From: an uncultured Oscillospiraceae bacterium
GTDB taxonomy: Bacteria; Bacillota; Clostridia; Oscillospirales; Oscillospiraceae
DNA length: 64,000 nucleotides
NCBI GenBank assembly: GCA_947626785.1
Contig: CANQTO010000001.1
Location: 32,085-96,084 of the forward strand
Direction of reading: 5' to 3'
A program made the translations under genes and the position numbers. The first letter of the stretch is position 1, and each line of letters starts with the position of its first letter. The notes below the pieces were generated by a model. That model ran no database searches. It was given only the letters and a program-made list of their open reading frames with translations, and had not been told where the DNA came from. Positions 33,504 through 42,211 of this stretch are shown here, piece by piece.

Positions 33504-34202
33504 TCACCTCATAGAGATAATGGCCCGGTTGACGCCCTCGTAGGCGCCCCGGGGCAGGGGAACGGAGGCTCCATCCGTCAGAAGAATCTCCGTCTTCGTC
33601 ACCCGGCTGATCCAGTACAGGTTCACGATGGAGGAGCGGCCCACCCGGTAAAAGCGCCCGTCCAGCTGCTTTTCCAGCTCGCCCAAGGGCATCTTGGCGG
33701 TGTGGGGCTCCTTGCCGTAGACGGTGACGTAGTTGCCGGACACGGCGGCCCAGCGAATTTGATAAAGGGGTATGCGGACGGTCTCGCCGCCGCGCTCCAG
33801 GACCAGGAGCTTCTCGTTGGCCCGGAGCTTTTCCACCGCCCGGTCCAGCACGGAGAAGAGCTTGTCCGGCTGCACCGGTTTCATCAGATAGTGCAGCGCC
33901 TCCACCTCGTAGCCCTCGGCGATGTAGTCAGAGTAGCCGGTGATGAACACCAGCTGGACCGTCTCGTTCTTCCGCCGCAGCTCCTTGGCCAAACTCACCC
34001 CGTCCATGCCGCCCAGCTCAATATCCAGCAGCAGAAGGTCGTAGCCGCTCCGGTCCTCATAGTCGAAGAGAAAGCTCTCGGCGGAGGGGAAGCAGGCGAT
34101 CCGGGCCTGGTGGCCCGCCTGCCGGGCCCAGCGCTCCGTCAGTTCGGCGATATACTGCCGGTCGGCCGGCTCATCGTCGCACAGGGCAATTTTCAGTTCC
34201 AT
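33504..34202 (-). CDS. LytTR-family response regulator
   Basis: A 232-residue regulator with an N-terminal receiver domain (CDDEPADRQYI acidic pair; LLLLDIELGGMDG phosphoacceptor Asp about residue 57; KPVQPDKL Lys) and a C-terminal LytTR DNA-binding domain (IPLYQIRWAAVSGNYVTVY and FYRVGRSSIVNLYWISRV). AgrA and VirR are relatives. It heads the regulator-kinase pair. Candidate target repeats lie just past the kinase gene. Confidence 0.92.
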   Translation of the reverse strand: MELKIALCDDEPADRQYIAELTERWARQAGHQARIACFPSAESFLFDYEDRSGYDLLLLDIELGGMDGVSLAKELRRKNETVQLVFITGYSDYIAEGYEVEALHYLMKPVQPDKLFSVLDRAVEKLRANEKLLVLERGGETVRIPLYQIRWAAVSGNYVTVYGKEPHTAKMPLGELEKQLDGRFYRVGRSSIVNLYWISRVTKTEILLTDGASVPLPRGAYEGVNRAIISMR

Positions 34203-34225
34203 GATTTGTTTTCACCTCACTACAG

Positions 34226-34263
34226 AAAAAGCCGCCGCGGAACATCCTCCCACGGCGGCTTTG
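34226..34263 (-). terminator. Terminator after secG
   Basis: AAGCCGCCG (34229-34237) and CGGCGGCTT (34253-34261) flank a 15-base loop; the minus strand continues TTTTTCTG. Confidence 0.82.
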
Positions 34264-34291
34264 ACTATACCCGATCAGGCGGGCAGAGCAC

Positions 34292-34528
34292 TCAAAGCAG
34301 ATTCAGGACCAGGGTCAGCAGGGCGAAAGCCAGGGCAAACCACTTGGTGGCCTTAGCCAACTTCGCGTCCAGGGTCTTGGCCTTGCCTTTGGACATAAAG
34401 GTGTCCGCGCCGCCGGCGATGGCGCCGGACAGGCCCGCGCTCTTGCCGCTCTGGGCCAGCACGACGACAGTGACGGCGATGCCGGAGAGCACCTGGAGGA
34501 TGGTGAGGATAATGGTCAGAACAGACAT
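34292..34528 (-). CDS. secG: Preprotein translocase subunit SecG
   Basis: A 78-residue protein with two membrane helices (ILTILQVLSGIAVTVVVLAQ and WFALAFALLTLVLNLL) and the conserved cytoplasmic loop QSGKSAGLSGAIAGGADTF. SecG joins SecY and SecE to form the translocon. It has its own promoter and terminator, as a single-gene unit. In many Firmicutes secG is followed by rnr and smpB; here it is not. Confidence 0.93.
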   Translation of the reverse strand: MSVLTIILTILQVLSGIAVTVVVLAQSGKSAGLSGAIAGGADTFMSKGKAKTLDAKLAKATKWFALAFALLTLVLNLL

Positions 34529-34569
34529 ATATGCAAATTCCTTTCCGTTTCAGTTTTTCAGCGGGAAAA

Positions 34570-34598
34570 ATTATAGCACAGGATGTTGGACATTTCAA
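34570..34598 (-). promoter_or_regulatory. Promoter of secG
   Basis: Minus strand: TTGAAA at 34593-34598, 17 bases, perfect TATAAT at 34570-34575 with extended TGC before it. Confidence 0.8.
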
Positions 34599-34672
34599 GA
34601 CTTTTTTCTTCGCAAATTGCGGAGATCGCGGGGAAAATTCCCGCCCGGCCGGGGCCGGGACCGGCAAACGGC

Positions 34673-34701
34673 TTGACAAGCGGCGGCCGGACGGCTATCA
34701 T
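34673..34701 (+). promoter_or_regulatory. Promoter of the pyridoxal kinase gene
   Basis: TTGACA at 34673-34678, 17 bases, TATCAT at 34696-34701. Confidence 0.7.
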
Positions 34702-34731
34702 GGGAGAAAAAGACGGCAGGGGAGGGAGACC

Positions 34732-35568
34732 ATGGCCTATAAGCGTATTTTGACGGTGCAGGACGTGTCCTGCCTGGGCCAGTGCTCCCTGACGGTTGCC
34801 CTGCCGGTCCTGTCGGCCTGCGGGCACGAGACCTGCATCATCCCCTCCGCTGTCCTCTCCACCCACACCGGCGGCAGCTTCTCCGGCTACACCTTCCGGG
34901 ACCTGACGGAGGATATCCCCGCCATCTGCCGGCACTGGCAGAGCCAGGGCGTGAGCTTTGACGCGGTGTACGCCGGGTATCTGGGCAGCCGGAAGCAGGC
35001 CGCCTACGTGCGGCAGATCTGCGAGACTCTTTTGCGCCCCGGCGGAAAGATCGTGGTGGACCCTGCCATGGGGGACAACGGCGTCCTCTACGCCGGGCTG
35101 GACGGGGCCTACGCCGCCGCCATCGCCGGGCTCTGCGCCGGGGCGGACGTGATCCTGCCCAACATCACCGAGGCCTGCCTGATGACGGGCCTGCCCTACC
35201 GGGAGGACTACGGGGAGGACTATATCCAAGATCTGCTCTCTGCCCTGCTGGACCTGGGGGCCAGGAGCGTCATCCTGACAGGCGTGAGCTATGAGCCGGG
35301 CAGCACCGGCGTGGTGGCCTGCAAAGAGGGGGAGAGCCGCCTGTACCGGCACCCGCGCATCCCCCGGATGTTCCACGGCACCGGAGACGTGTACGCCTCC
35401 GCCTTCGTGGGGGCCTGGCTCCAGGGCCGGGAGCTCTTCGAGGCGGCGAAGATCGCCGCGGACTTCACGGTGGCCTCCATCGGGCAGACCCTGGACGACG
35501 AGGAGCACTGGTACGGTGTGAAGTTCGAGCTGGCCCTGCCGGGGCTCATAGAGGCGCTGAAGGAATAA
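34732..35568 (+). CDS. Pyridoxal/pyridoxamine kinase
   Basis: A 278-residue ribokinase-superfamily enzyme of the PdxK/PdxY group, which phosphorylates B6 vitamers. ILTVQDVSCLGQCSLTVALP is the family opening, VVDPAMGDNG the substrate/ATP region, ILPNITEACLMTGLPY the family fingerprint and FHGTGDVYASAFVGA the anion hole with catalytic Asp. The ATG at 34732 follows GGGGAGGGAG; an upstream open frame to 34531 contains the promoter and was dropped. It is monocistronic, with no partner gene to refine the substrate. Confidence 0.9.
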   Translation: MAYKRILTVQDVSCLGQCSLTVALPVLSACGHETCIIPSAVLSTHTGGSFSGYTFRDLTEDIPAICRHWQSQGVSFDAVYAGYLGSRKQAAYVRQICETLLRPGGKIVVDPAMGDNGVLYAGLDGAYAAAIAGLCAGADVILPNITEACLMTGLPYREDYGEDYIQDLLSALLDLGARSVILTGVSYEPGSTGVVACKEGESRLYRHPRIPRMFHGTGDVYASAFVGAWLQGRELFEAAKIAADFTVASIGQTLDDEEHWYGVKFELALPGLIEALKE

Positions 35569-35579
35569 AGAATAGACGC

Positions 35580-35615
35580 AAAAAACGGAACTGTCTATGG
35601 GCAGTTCCGTTTTTT
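35580..35615. terminator. Bidirectional terminator between convergent genes
   Basis: AAAAAACGGAACTG (35580-35593) pairs with CAGTTCCGTTTTTT (35602-35615). Confidence 0.92.
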
Positions 35616-35625
35616 GTGGTCCGGT

Positions 35626-38213
35626 TTAATCCTGGGCCCGCAGGCGCTCCACAAGGGGCTGCCGCTCCAGGCGGCAGCAGCAGAGCCAGGGCACGAGGGC
35701 CGTCAGGGCCAGCAGGGGAGGGGCGGCCAGCAGCACCGGCGTCAGGCTGAAGCGGATGGTGAAGGCGGCCATCTCCGCTGTGATGGCCCGCAGGACCGTG
35801 AGGTCCATGACGGCGGCCAGAGCCAGCGCCAGGGCGAGCCCGATCCCCGCGATGCCCAGGCCCTCGAAGATGAGCATCCTCTTCAGTTGCCCCGCCGTCA
35901 TGCCTACGGCCCGGAGCATGGCAAGCTCCCTCTGCCGGGTCAGGACTGAGGTGGTCATGGAGTTGATGAAGTTCAAAATGCCAATGAGGGCCAGCAGGGC
36001 GCAGAGGGCCCCGCCCACCAGAGTGAACATCCGGAGAAAACCCCGGTATTCCTCCCGGATAGACGGCAGGGAGCGGTAGTCCAGGGTGGGGTCCACGTTC
36101 TCCGTGTAGTTTTTCACGAAGGCCTCCGCCTGGGCCATGTGCTCGTCGTCCACGTCAAAGACGGTCAGCATGGGCAGCCGGAACTCCTCGTTCACGTATT
36201 GCAGGTACTCCGCCTCCGGAAGAATGACCAGCGTACCGCTGCCCATGTTGCTGCCGCTGTAAAAAGCGCCGGGCAGATCCACCACCGCCAGCACCTCATA
36301 GGTCTTGACCGTGCGTGGCGCTGACTCGTCCCAGTAGTTATACGCATAGCCGTCCACAAGCTCCGTCAGGTCCACGCTCATGGTGTCGCCGGGATGGTAG
36401 AGGCAGTATTTCCCGCCCCAGAGAGCGGCGGGGGTGATGAACACACCCTCTCCGGCCCGCCACTTGTCCCAGTCCAGCTCCCCCTCCAGGGCCGTGAGCT
36501 TCTGAGCGGCGTAATCGTCCAGACCGTAGACAGCGTAGATCATATTGCCGCGGGTGTCGATCGTCCCGTCTATCTGACCAACGGCGTGCTGATACATGCG
36601 CGACTGGGCCACTTCCTCATATTGCCCCGCGTCCCGGATGATGGCGGCCAGCTCGTCGGTGATGGGCTGATCGGCAAAGCAGCAGTACACGCTGCCCATG
36701 CCCTCCATGCCCTCCAGGGCGGCGATGCTCCCCCGCAGGCTGTCATCCACGGCGGAGCGCCGGGTGTTCCGGGTCATGCTGTTGATGATGCCCGCGTCCC
36801 CCACGGCGAAATCGGTGACCAGAAAGTCGGAGATGAAGCTTTCAAAGTCAAAGCCCCCGGCAAAGACAGCCACGCTGTTGAGGATCACCAGGCTCAAGGC
36901 CAGGCTCAGCGCCACCACCGCCAGCTTCTTTCTGCCCCGGCCCAGGTTCTGCCGGGCCAGGCGGGCGGGGCTGACGGCCCCGGAGCGACGCTCCTTGACT
37001 TTAGAGAGGGCGGCCTCGTTGTAGCGCAGGGCCTCCATGGGGGAGACCCGCCCCGCCATCTTGGCGGGCTTGCGGCAGCTGATGAACACCGTCAGCAGGG
37101 TAAACGCCGCCCCGGCCAGGAAAATGAGCGGGTGCGCGCTGTGGACGGAGATGCTTTTGGAGATGGCCATGTTCCCCAGAATGGCCGGGGACAGGGCCGT
37201 GCCGAGGGCCCAGCCCAGGGCCAGGCCCAGGGGGATGCCGACGGCGGACAGCCGCAGGGCCTTTCTATAGATCAGCTTCCTCAGCTGTTTCGAGCTTGCC
37301 CCGATGGTCTTCAGCTGGCCGTAAAAATGGATGTCCTGCACGATGGAGATATAGAAGATGTTGTAAATCAGCAGATAGCCCGCCGCCAGCACCAGCAGCG
37401 CCAGGGCCAGCACGGGGAGCGCGTCCGCCAGCGTGAAGCTGGACATGGAGTAGGCGGCGTTGAAATGAAATTCGTCGCCCAGGCCGTGGTCGCAGAAGAT
37501 CTGATAGGCCCGGTCCTCCAGCTGCCAGGAGCTGGGCAGCATAAAGCTGGCATAGACGTAGCCGCTGTATTCGCCCTCGGGCGCTCCGGCGGAGCTGCCG
37601 TGACGCACCGGGGCGATCTTGTCCGCATAGCTCCGTAGAGCCAGAGCATCTGGGCCCCCGCCGCCGGGTCCCCGTCCCAGACGCCGCAGAGAGTGAAGGC
37701 CCCGGTGACGGTCTCTGTGTCCGTCTCAAAGCTGAGGGGGACTGCCGTTCCCAGTTGATCGGATACGCCCAGGGCCTTCAGCACCAGGCGGCTGGCGGCA
37801 AGCTCGTCCTCCGCCTCCGGCATGCGCCCCTCGGTGGGCAGACAGAAGACGGTCTCGGCGTAATAGTCGTCCGCCCAGCGGACCTCGGTTTTCAGCTTGG
37901 CAAAGGCGCCGCCCGCGGCCTGCCCGATAAAGACGGAGTAGCCGCTGCCCGCCCAGCGCCCGTCGCCGGCCAGCTCCTCATATTCCTCCAGAGTGACCCG
38001 CTTCAGCCCCGCGTGGGCGCGGCCGCCCATATAGCGCATGTCGTTCTGCTCAATGGCGGACACCAGGTCCGTGACCACGGTGAAGAGGCCCGTGAACAGC
38101 AGGGCAGAGAGCAGGATCGCCAGGATGGCCACGGTGTTTTTCCGGGCCTTCAGGCTCCGCCGGGCCAGGTTCTTCACGGCGGCGGAGGTGTCGTTTTCAA
38201 AGGGCCAGGTCAT
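35626..38213 (-). pseudogene. FtsX-type ABC permease of a BceAB-like system, broken by one frameshift
   Basis: Two overlapping reading frames together encode one long permease: 38213 to about 37636 (N-terminal membrane helix and first extracytoplasmic domain, ending ...GAQMLWLY) and about 37635 to 35626 (RSYADKIAP onward, with three helices, a second large loop and a three-helix end, ELAMLRAVGMTAGQLKRML). Restoring one base at 37635/37636 gives a continuous protein of about 862 residues. On the minus strand TACGGAGC would be TACCGGAGC. The 5' end overlaps the ATPase stop (ATGA). It could be a true inactivating mutation or a consensus error. No other stop or shift is present, so any decay is very recent. 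Confidence 0.85.
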
Positions 38214-38884
38214 AGTGCGCCTCCCACCAGCTTCCCGTCCTCGATGCGGACGATCCGGTCCGCCGTCTGGGCGAGGGACTCGTTGTGGGTGATCATGACC
38301 ACCGTCTGGTCAAAGCGCTGGGCGGAGAGCTTCAACAGGCTGAGCACGTCCGCGCTGCTGCGGCTGTCCAGGTTCCCGGTGGGCTCGTCCGCCAGGACCA
38401 CGGCGGGCTTGGAGATCAGCGCCCGGGCGATGGCCGCCCGCTGCTGCTGACCGCCGGAGAGCTGGCTGGGCATGCTGCGCAGCTTCTCCGTGAGGCCCAG
38501 GGTGGACAGCACCGTGTCCAGGTAGTCCCGGTCCACCTTGTCCCCGTCCAGCTCTACGGGCAGAACGATATTCTCGTACACGTTCAGGACAGGCACTAAG
38601 TTGTAGCTCTGGAACACGAAGCCGATGTTCCGGCGGCGGAAGACGGTCAGCTCGTCCGGCGTCTTCCCGGCCAGATCCTGGCCCCGGACCAGCACCTGGC
38701 CGGAGCTGGGCCGGTCCAGGCCGCCCATCATGTGCAGCAGGGTGGACTTGCCGGAGCCGGAGGAGCCCACGACAGCCACAAATTCCCCCTCCTCCACCGA
38801 GAGGCTGACCCCGTCCAGGGCTTTGGTGATGTTTGGCTTGACGCCGTAATACTTTTTCAGATCGATGGTCTGCAAAATGGTCAT
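38210..38884 (-). CDS. ABC transporter ATP-binding protein (MacB/BceA type)
   Basis: A 224-residue ATPase with Walker A GSSGSGKST, signature LSGGQQQRAAIARAL, Walker B VVLADEPTGNLD and the H-loop THN, typical of the LolD/MacB/BceA group that drives FtsX-like permeases. GGAGG lies eight bases before ATG 38884; a GTG/ATG further upstream was not used. It forms a unit with the frameshifted permease and follows a two-component system on the same strand, a combination typical of antimicrobial-peptide detoxification modules. Confidence 0.93.
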   Translation of the reverse strand: MTILQTIDLKKYYGVKPNITKALDGVSLSVEEGEFVAVVGSSGSGKSTLLHMMGGLDRPSSGQVLVRGQDLAGKTPDELTVFRRRNIGFVFQSYNLVPVLNVYENIVLPVELDGDKVDRDYLDTVLSTLGLTEKLRSMPSQLSGGQQQRAAIARALISKPAVVLADEPTGNLDSRSSADVLSLLKLSAQRFDQTVVMITHNESLAQTADRIVRIEDGKLVGGAL

Positions 38885-38922
38885 AGTCCGACCTCCTCTC
38901 AAGAGATGGGCCTATTGTAAAA

Positions 38923-38977
38923 GGGAAAGGTCCCAGGATCGTCCCGGCGGCGGAAAAATCCGCCCGGAAAGGTCCGG
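38923..38977 (-). promoter_or_regulatory. Paired operator-like motifs upstream of the ABC genes
   Basis: GGAAAGGTCC occurs twice (38924-38933 and 38966-38975), 42 bases apart, or four helical turns. Both sit in short dyads (GGGAAAGGTCCC, CCGGAAAGGTCCGG). On the minus strand they read GGACCTTTCC, close to CGGACATTTGTCCG found upstream of the regulator gene at 40734-40747. They are candidate sites for the OmpR-type regulator. Confidence 0.5.
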
Positions 38978-38990
38978 AATACGAGAGAAT

Positions 38991-40019
38991 TTAAAACTTC
39001 GGCAGGGAGACGGTAAAGACGGAGCCCTCGCCGGGCCGGGACTTGACCGTGATGAAGCCGCCCTGCCGGGCGACGATCTCCCGAGCCAGGTACAGGCCGA
39101 TGCCCACGCCGGGCTCCCCATGCACCGCCTCCTCCCGGTAGAAGCGGCGGAAGATGGCTGTCTGTTCTTCCGGCGGGATGCCCCGGCCCGTGTCGGCCAC
39201 GCTCACCCGGACCGAGGCCTCCCAGGCCTCCGCCGTCACCTCGATGCGCCCGCCGGCGGGGGTGTACTTCACCGCGTTGTCCAGCAGGTTCAGCAGGGCC
39301 TCCGACGTCCATTTGGCGTCGTGAGGCAGGCGGATGTCCTCCGGGCACCGTACCGACACGGCGAGACCCTTCTTCTCCGCAGCGCAGACGATCCCGCCCA
39401 GGGCCTGGGCCAGAGTGTCGTAGAGGGGCGCGTCCCGCTTTTGCAGCTGGATGAGCCCGCTCTCCAGCCGGGAGGTCTTCACCAGGGCCTCCAGCAGGAA
39501 GCTCAGCTTCTCCGTCTCCTGCCGGAGAGCGCGGAGGAAGTCTGCCCGCTCTGCCTCCGGCAGGGGCTTTTCCAGCAGCGTGTCCGTCAGCATGCGCAGG
39601 TTGCTCAGGGGCGTCTTCACCTGGTGGGACAGGTCAGACACCAGTTCCTGGAGCTCCTGCCGCTGTGCCTCCGCACGGCGGCTGTCCTCCCGCAGGACGC
39701 CCCAGAGCCGGAGAAGCCTCTGGCTGACCCGGTCCAGGAGCGTGTCCGCGTCAGCGGGGGGCTCCGCCGCCTCCCCGGCCAGCATCCGGTCCAGCCGGGC
39801 ACAGAGCCGGTCCGTGAAGCGCTGCAAACGGCGGCCGAAAGCCGCGGTGAGTACGATAAGCCACAGCAGGGCGCAGAGGGTCAGCAGCCCTCCAAAGAGC
39901 AGCAGCTCCAGAGCGCCGGTCGTGAGATAGGCCAGGGCGCTCAGCAGGGCCATGGACAGAAAGGCCCCGGCAAAGATTAGGCCGCAGAGCGCTTTGACGG
40001 ACAGTTCCTTCTCCCTCAT
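38991..40019 (-). CDS. Intramembrane-sensing histidine kinase (BceS-like)
   Basis: A 342-residue kinase. Two membrane helices near the N terminus (about residues 14-60) are separated by only a few residues, so there is almost no external sensor, the hallmark of BceS-type kinases that sense through their ABC transporter. A linker then leads to the H box LVSDLSHQVKTPLSNLRML, N box NLLDNAVKYTP and G boxes DTGRGIPPEE and GVGIGLYLA. ATG 40019 overlaps the regulator stop (ATGA); upstream in-frame codons were not used. If the transporter permease is truly broken, this kinase may have lost its sensor partner. Confidence 0.9.
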   Translation of the reverse strand: MREKELSVKALCGLIFAGAFLSMALLSALAYLTTGALELLLFGGLLTLCALLWLIVLTAAFGRRLQRFTDRLCARLDRMLAGEAAEPPADADTLLDRVSQRLLRLWGVLREDSRRAEAQRQELQELVSDLSHQVKTPLSNLRMLTDTLLEKPLPEAERADFLRALRQETEKLSFLLEALVKTSRLESGLIQLQKRDAPLYDTLAQALGGIVCAAEKKGLAVSVRCPEDIRLPHDAKWTSEALLNLLDNAVKYTPAGGRIEVTAEAWEASVRVSVADTGRGIPPEEQTAIFRRFYREEAVHGEPGVGIGLYLAREIVARQGGFITVKSRPGEGSVFTVSLPKF

Positions 40020-40705
40020 GTCTTCTCGCTTCCCGTCCACTGGTAGCCCATGCCGTAGACCGTCTTGATATAGCGCCCGCCGCCGGCCTCGATCTTGGTC
40101 CGTACCCGGCTGACGGTGGTGGTCAGGGTGTGCTCGTCCACAAAGCTGCCCCGGGCGTCCCAGAGCTTTTCCAGCAGCTGGCCCCGGGTGAGCACCTGCC
40201 GGGGATGGGTCCAGAGCAGCCGCAGCAGCCTAAATTCCAGAGCCGACAGGGACAGGGGCCGCCCCTCCAGGCTGGCCCGCTGGCCGTCAAAGTCCAGGAA
40301 CAGGTGCCCGTCGTCAAAGAGCTCCCCGGGCCCGTCCCGGCGCTCCAGCAGCCGGAACAGGGCGGCGATCTTCAGCAGCAGGGCCGCCGTGGAGAAGGGC
40401 TTGGTCACGTAGTCCAGCGCCCCCAGCTCGTAGCCCCGGAGCTGGTCGCTCTCCCGGTCGTTGGCGGTGAGAAAGAGCACCGGGGGCTTGTCCGGCCGGG
40501 CCTGGATCTGCTGGCAGAGCTCCCAGCCGCTGCCGTCGGGCAGATTCACGTCCAGCAGCACCAGGTCAAAGTCCCCGCCCTCCAGCTCCTTGAGTGCCGT
40601 GCGGGCGTTTAAAGCTTGGCGAACCGCATAGCCCTCCGAGGCCAGGTTGTAGCTCAGGGTCTTGTTGAGCAGAGCGTCGTCCTCTACCAGCAGGATGCTT
40701 TTCAT
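40016..40705 (-). CDS. OmpR-family response regulator of the BceRS-like system
   Basis: A 229-residue regulator: receiver domain with VEDDALLNK acidic pair, LVLLDVNLPDGSGW phosphoacceptor, FLTAND and YVTKPFS Lys; winged-helix domain with LSALEFRLLRLLWTHPRQVLTR and the final TVSRVRTKIEAGGGRYIKTVYGMGYQW. AAGGAGG lies before the ATG. An inverted repeat lies in its promoter region, so it may regulate itself as well as the ABC genes 1.1 kb downstream. Confidence 0.94.
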   Translation of the reverse strand: MKSILLVEDDALLNKTLSYNLASEGYAVRQALNARTALKELEGGDFDLVLLDVNLPDGSGWELCQQIQARPDKPPVLFLTANDRESDQLRGYELGALDYVTKPFSTAALLLKIAALFRLLERRDGPGELFDDGHLFLDFDGQRASLEGRPLSLSALEFRLLRLLWTHPRQVLTRGQLLEKLWDARGSFVDEHTLTTTVSRVRTKIEAGGGRYIKTVYGMGYQWTGSEKT

Positions 40706-40733
40706 CTCCGCGCCTCCTTTTTCTCCATTGTAG

Positions 40734-40747
40734 CGGACAAATGTCCG
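40734..40747 (-). promoter_or_regulatory. Inverted repeat in the regulator promoter
   Basis: CGGACA-AA-TGTCCG is a perfect 6-2-6 dyad. On the minus strand a TACAAT (-10 like) lies next to it, so a bound regulator would affect initiation. Its sequence resembles the paired motifs upstream of the ABC genes. Confidence 0.5.
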
Positions 40748-40768
40748 GCAATTGTTACAGCAAAAAGG

Positions 40769-41022
40769 ACATACCTCCAGATGAAGTATGTCCTTTCCCT
40801 GTCAAAAAAGGCAAAGCCTTTTTTGACAACTTTTGCAGCCCGCTGCAGCGCACGGCGAAACCCGGCAGTGCCGGATTTCGCGCACGTTTGCGGGCTGAGA
40901 AGAGTTTTTCGCGACGTACACGCCGCCGCGAAAAACGATTTGATTTAGCTTCGCGGTGGTGTACTTTCCTCTGGTACATGACAGCCCAAAAAGAAATACC
41001 TTCCACATGAAGATATCTCCTT
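40769..41022. repeat. Hairpin tract 3' of the exonuclease gene
   Basis: The 326-base gap between the regulator and the exonuclease has no credible gene and at least five inverted repeats: AAAGGACATAC/GTATGTCCTTT; TGTCAAAAAAGGC/GCCTTTTTTGACA with an AAA loop; CAGCCCGC/GCGGGCTG enclosing GCGAAACCCGGC/GCCGGATTTCGC; and TTTTTCGCG/CGCGAAAAA. Near-repeats ATACCTCCAGATGAAG (from 40777) and ATACCTTCCACATGAAG (from 41000) frame the tract. Like the two structured elements, it lies 3' of a minus-strand gene. Confidence 0.65.
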
Positions 41023-41031
41023 GGACACTTT

Positions 41032-42018
41032 TTATTTGGCCGGGCGGTTCTTCCGGTGGGAGTGCCCCCGGGCCCGGCGGCGGGACTGGGTGGCCTTGGT
41101 CTTGTAGAAGTCCTGCATGGCCTCGTCCGCCTCATAGACCAGCTTGTTGGCGGTCCAGGTATTGCTGTCCTTGTCCTTCCTGAAGCGGGCGCGCACCAGG
41201 AAAAGGCCGTGCTCCGGGCAGCGGAAGAGGTTCATATAGCGCTGGTCGCCCTGGTTGATCCACTTGACGCCCTCCAGCTCCTCGCCGCAGACAGGGCAGC
41301 GGAGACCGGCGACGCGGGGGTCGGCAAAAGCGGCCGCCTTGCTCTCGAAGCCCTCGAAGCTCTCGTGCGCCAGAGCGTCGGGCCCGCTGTTCTCGCTGGG
41401 TTCCTTGTGCTTGCCGGGCATCCGGGAGGCCAGGATCTGCGCCGCCTCCGGGTAGAGCCGCAGGCCCTCCTTCATGTCCAGCCTGGAGCAGACAAGGGCG
41501 GTGTTGTAGGCGTCGCCCAAAGCGTCGTGGGCGACCCGGGTCTGCTCGATCTCGAAGTGCTCCATGGCGCTGGCCAGGGATTTCTGGTTCTTGTCCCCGC
41601 CGGTCTGGAGGTTGTAGATCAGCTGGAGGTTGATCCAGCCGGAGATCCAGTCCCAGTCCAGGTCGTGGATGATGATGTTCTGCTCCATGATCCCCTGGTC
41701 GTCACAGCCCCAGGTGATGAAGGTCACATCCTCCCCGCACCAGGCGCGGAACTGCTCCATAGCGTCGGCAAAGGAGACGCCGTGGGCCAGGCGCTCCTTA
41801 TCAAAGCCGGTGATCTTCTTCACCTTGTAGTGCATGCGCCGGAAGTACACGGGCTTTACGTCGACCGTGAACTCCTCGCCGGGGCGCATGTCCTCGGTCA
41901 GCTTCACGGCGCCGATCTCGATGATCTCGCCCCGCAGATGGATGGGCAGCTTATTGAAAACGGAAGATTTGGAGCTCATCGCCTGGTTCCACTCTAAATC
42001 CACCACTACGTAGTTCAT
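41032..42018 (-). CDS. DnaQ-fold 3'-5' exonuclease with zinc-binding C-terminal domain
   Basis: A 328-residue protein. The N-terminal 185 residues are a DEDDh exonuclease: VVVDLEWNQ (first Asp and Glu, residues 7 and 9), FITWGCDDQGIMEQN (middle acid) and RVAHDALGDAYNTALV (His and last Asp). A C-terminal domain has CPVCGEEL and a later CPEHG, a likely zinc site, and a basic tail SRRRARGHSHRKNRP. The KapD/ERI-1-like group acts on RNA or DNA ends; the tail suggests nucleic acid binding. The C-terminal addition is not in minimal exonucleases. AAAGGA lies nine bases before the ATG. Confidence 0.83.
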   Translation of the reverse strand: MNYVVVDLEWNQAMSSKSSVFNKLPIHLRGEIIEIGAVKLTEDMRPGEEFTVDVKPVYFRRMHYKVKKITGFDKERLAHGVSFADAMEQFRAWCGEDVTFITWGCDDQGIMEQNIIIHDLDWDWISGWINLQLIYNLQTGGDKNQKSLASAMEHFEIEQTRVAHDALGDAYNTALVCSRLDMKEGLRLYPEAAQILASRMPGKHKEPSENSGPDALAHESFEGFESKAAAFADPRVAGLRCPVCGEELEGVKWINQGDQRYMNLFRCPEHGLFLVRARFRKDKDSNTWTANKLVYEADEAMQDFYKTKATQSRRRARGHSHRKNRPAK

Positions 42019-42211
42019 TGTGTCAGTCCTTTTCTATGGAATTTGCCAAACAAAAATATTATAGCACACAGAATGAAACCTTGCAATCAGAAAAACATTC
42101 ACAGTTCGTTCATAGGAATTTACAATTTGTTCATCAAAAATATGCCGGACCGATACAGCGCGGCGGTACAGTAAAGCTGTCCATATGTTTTCCGGAACAG
42201 GAGGAATTGCG

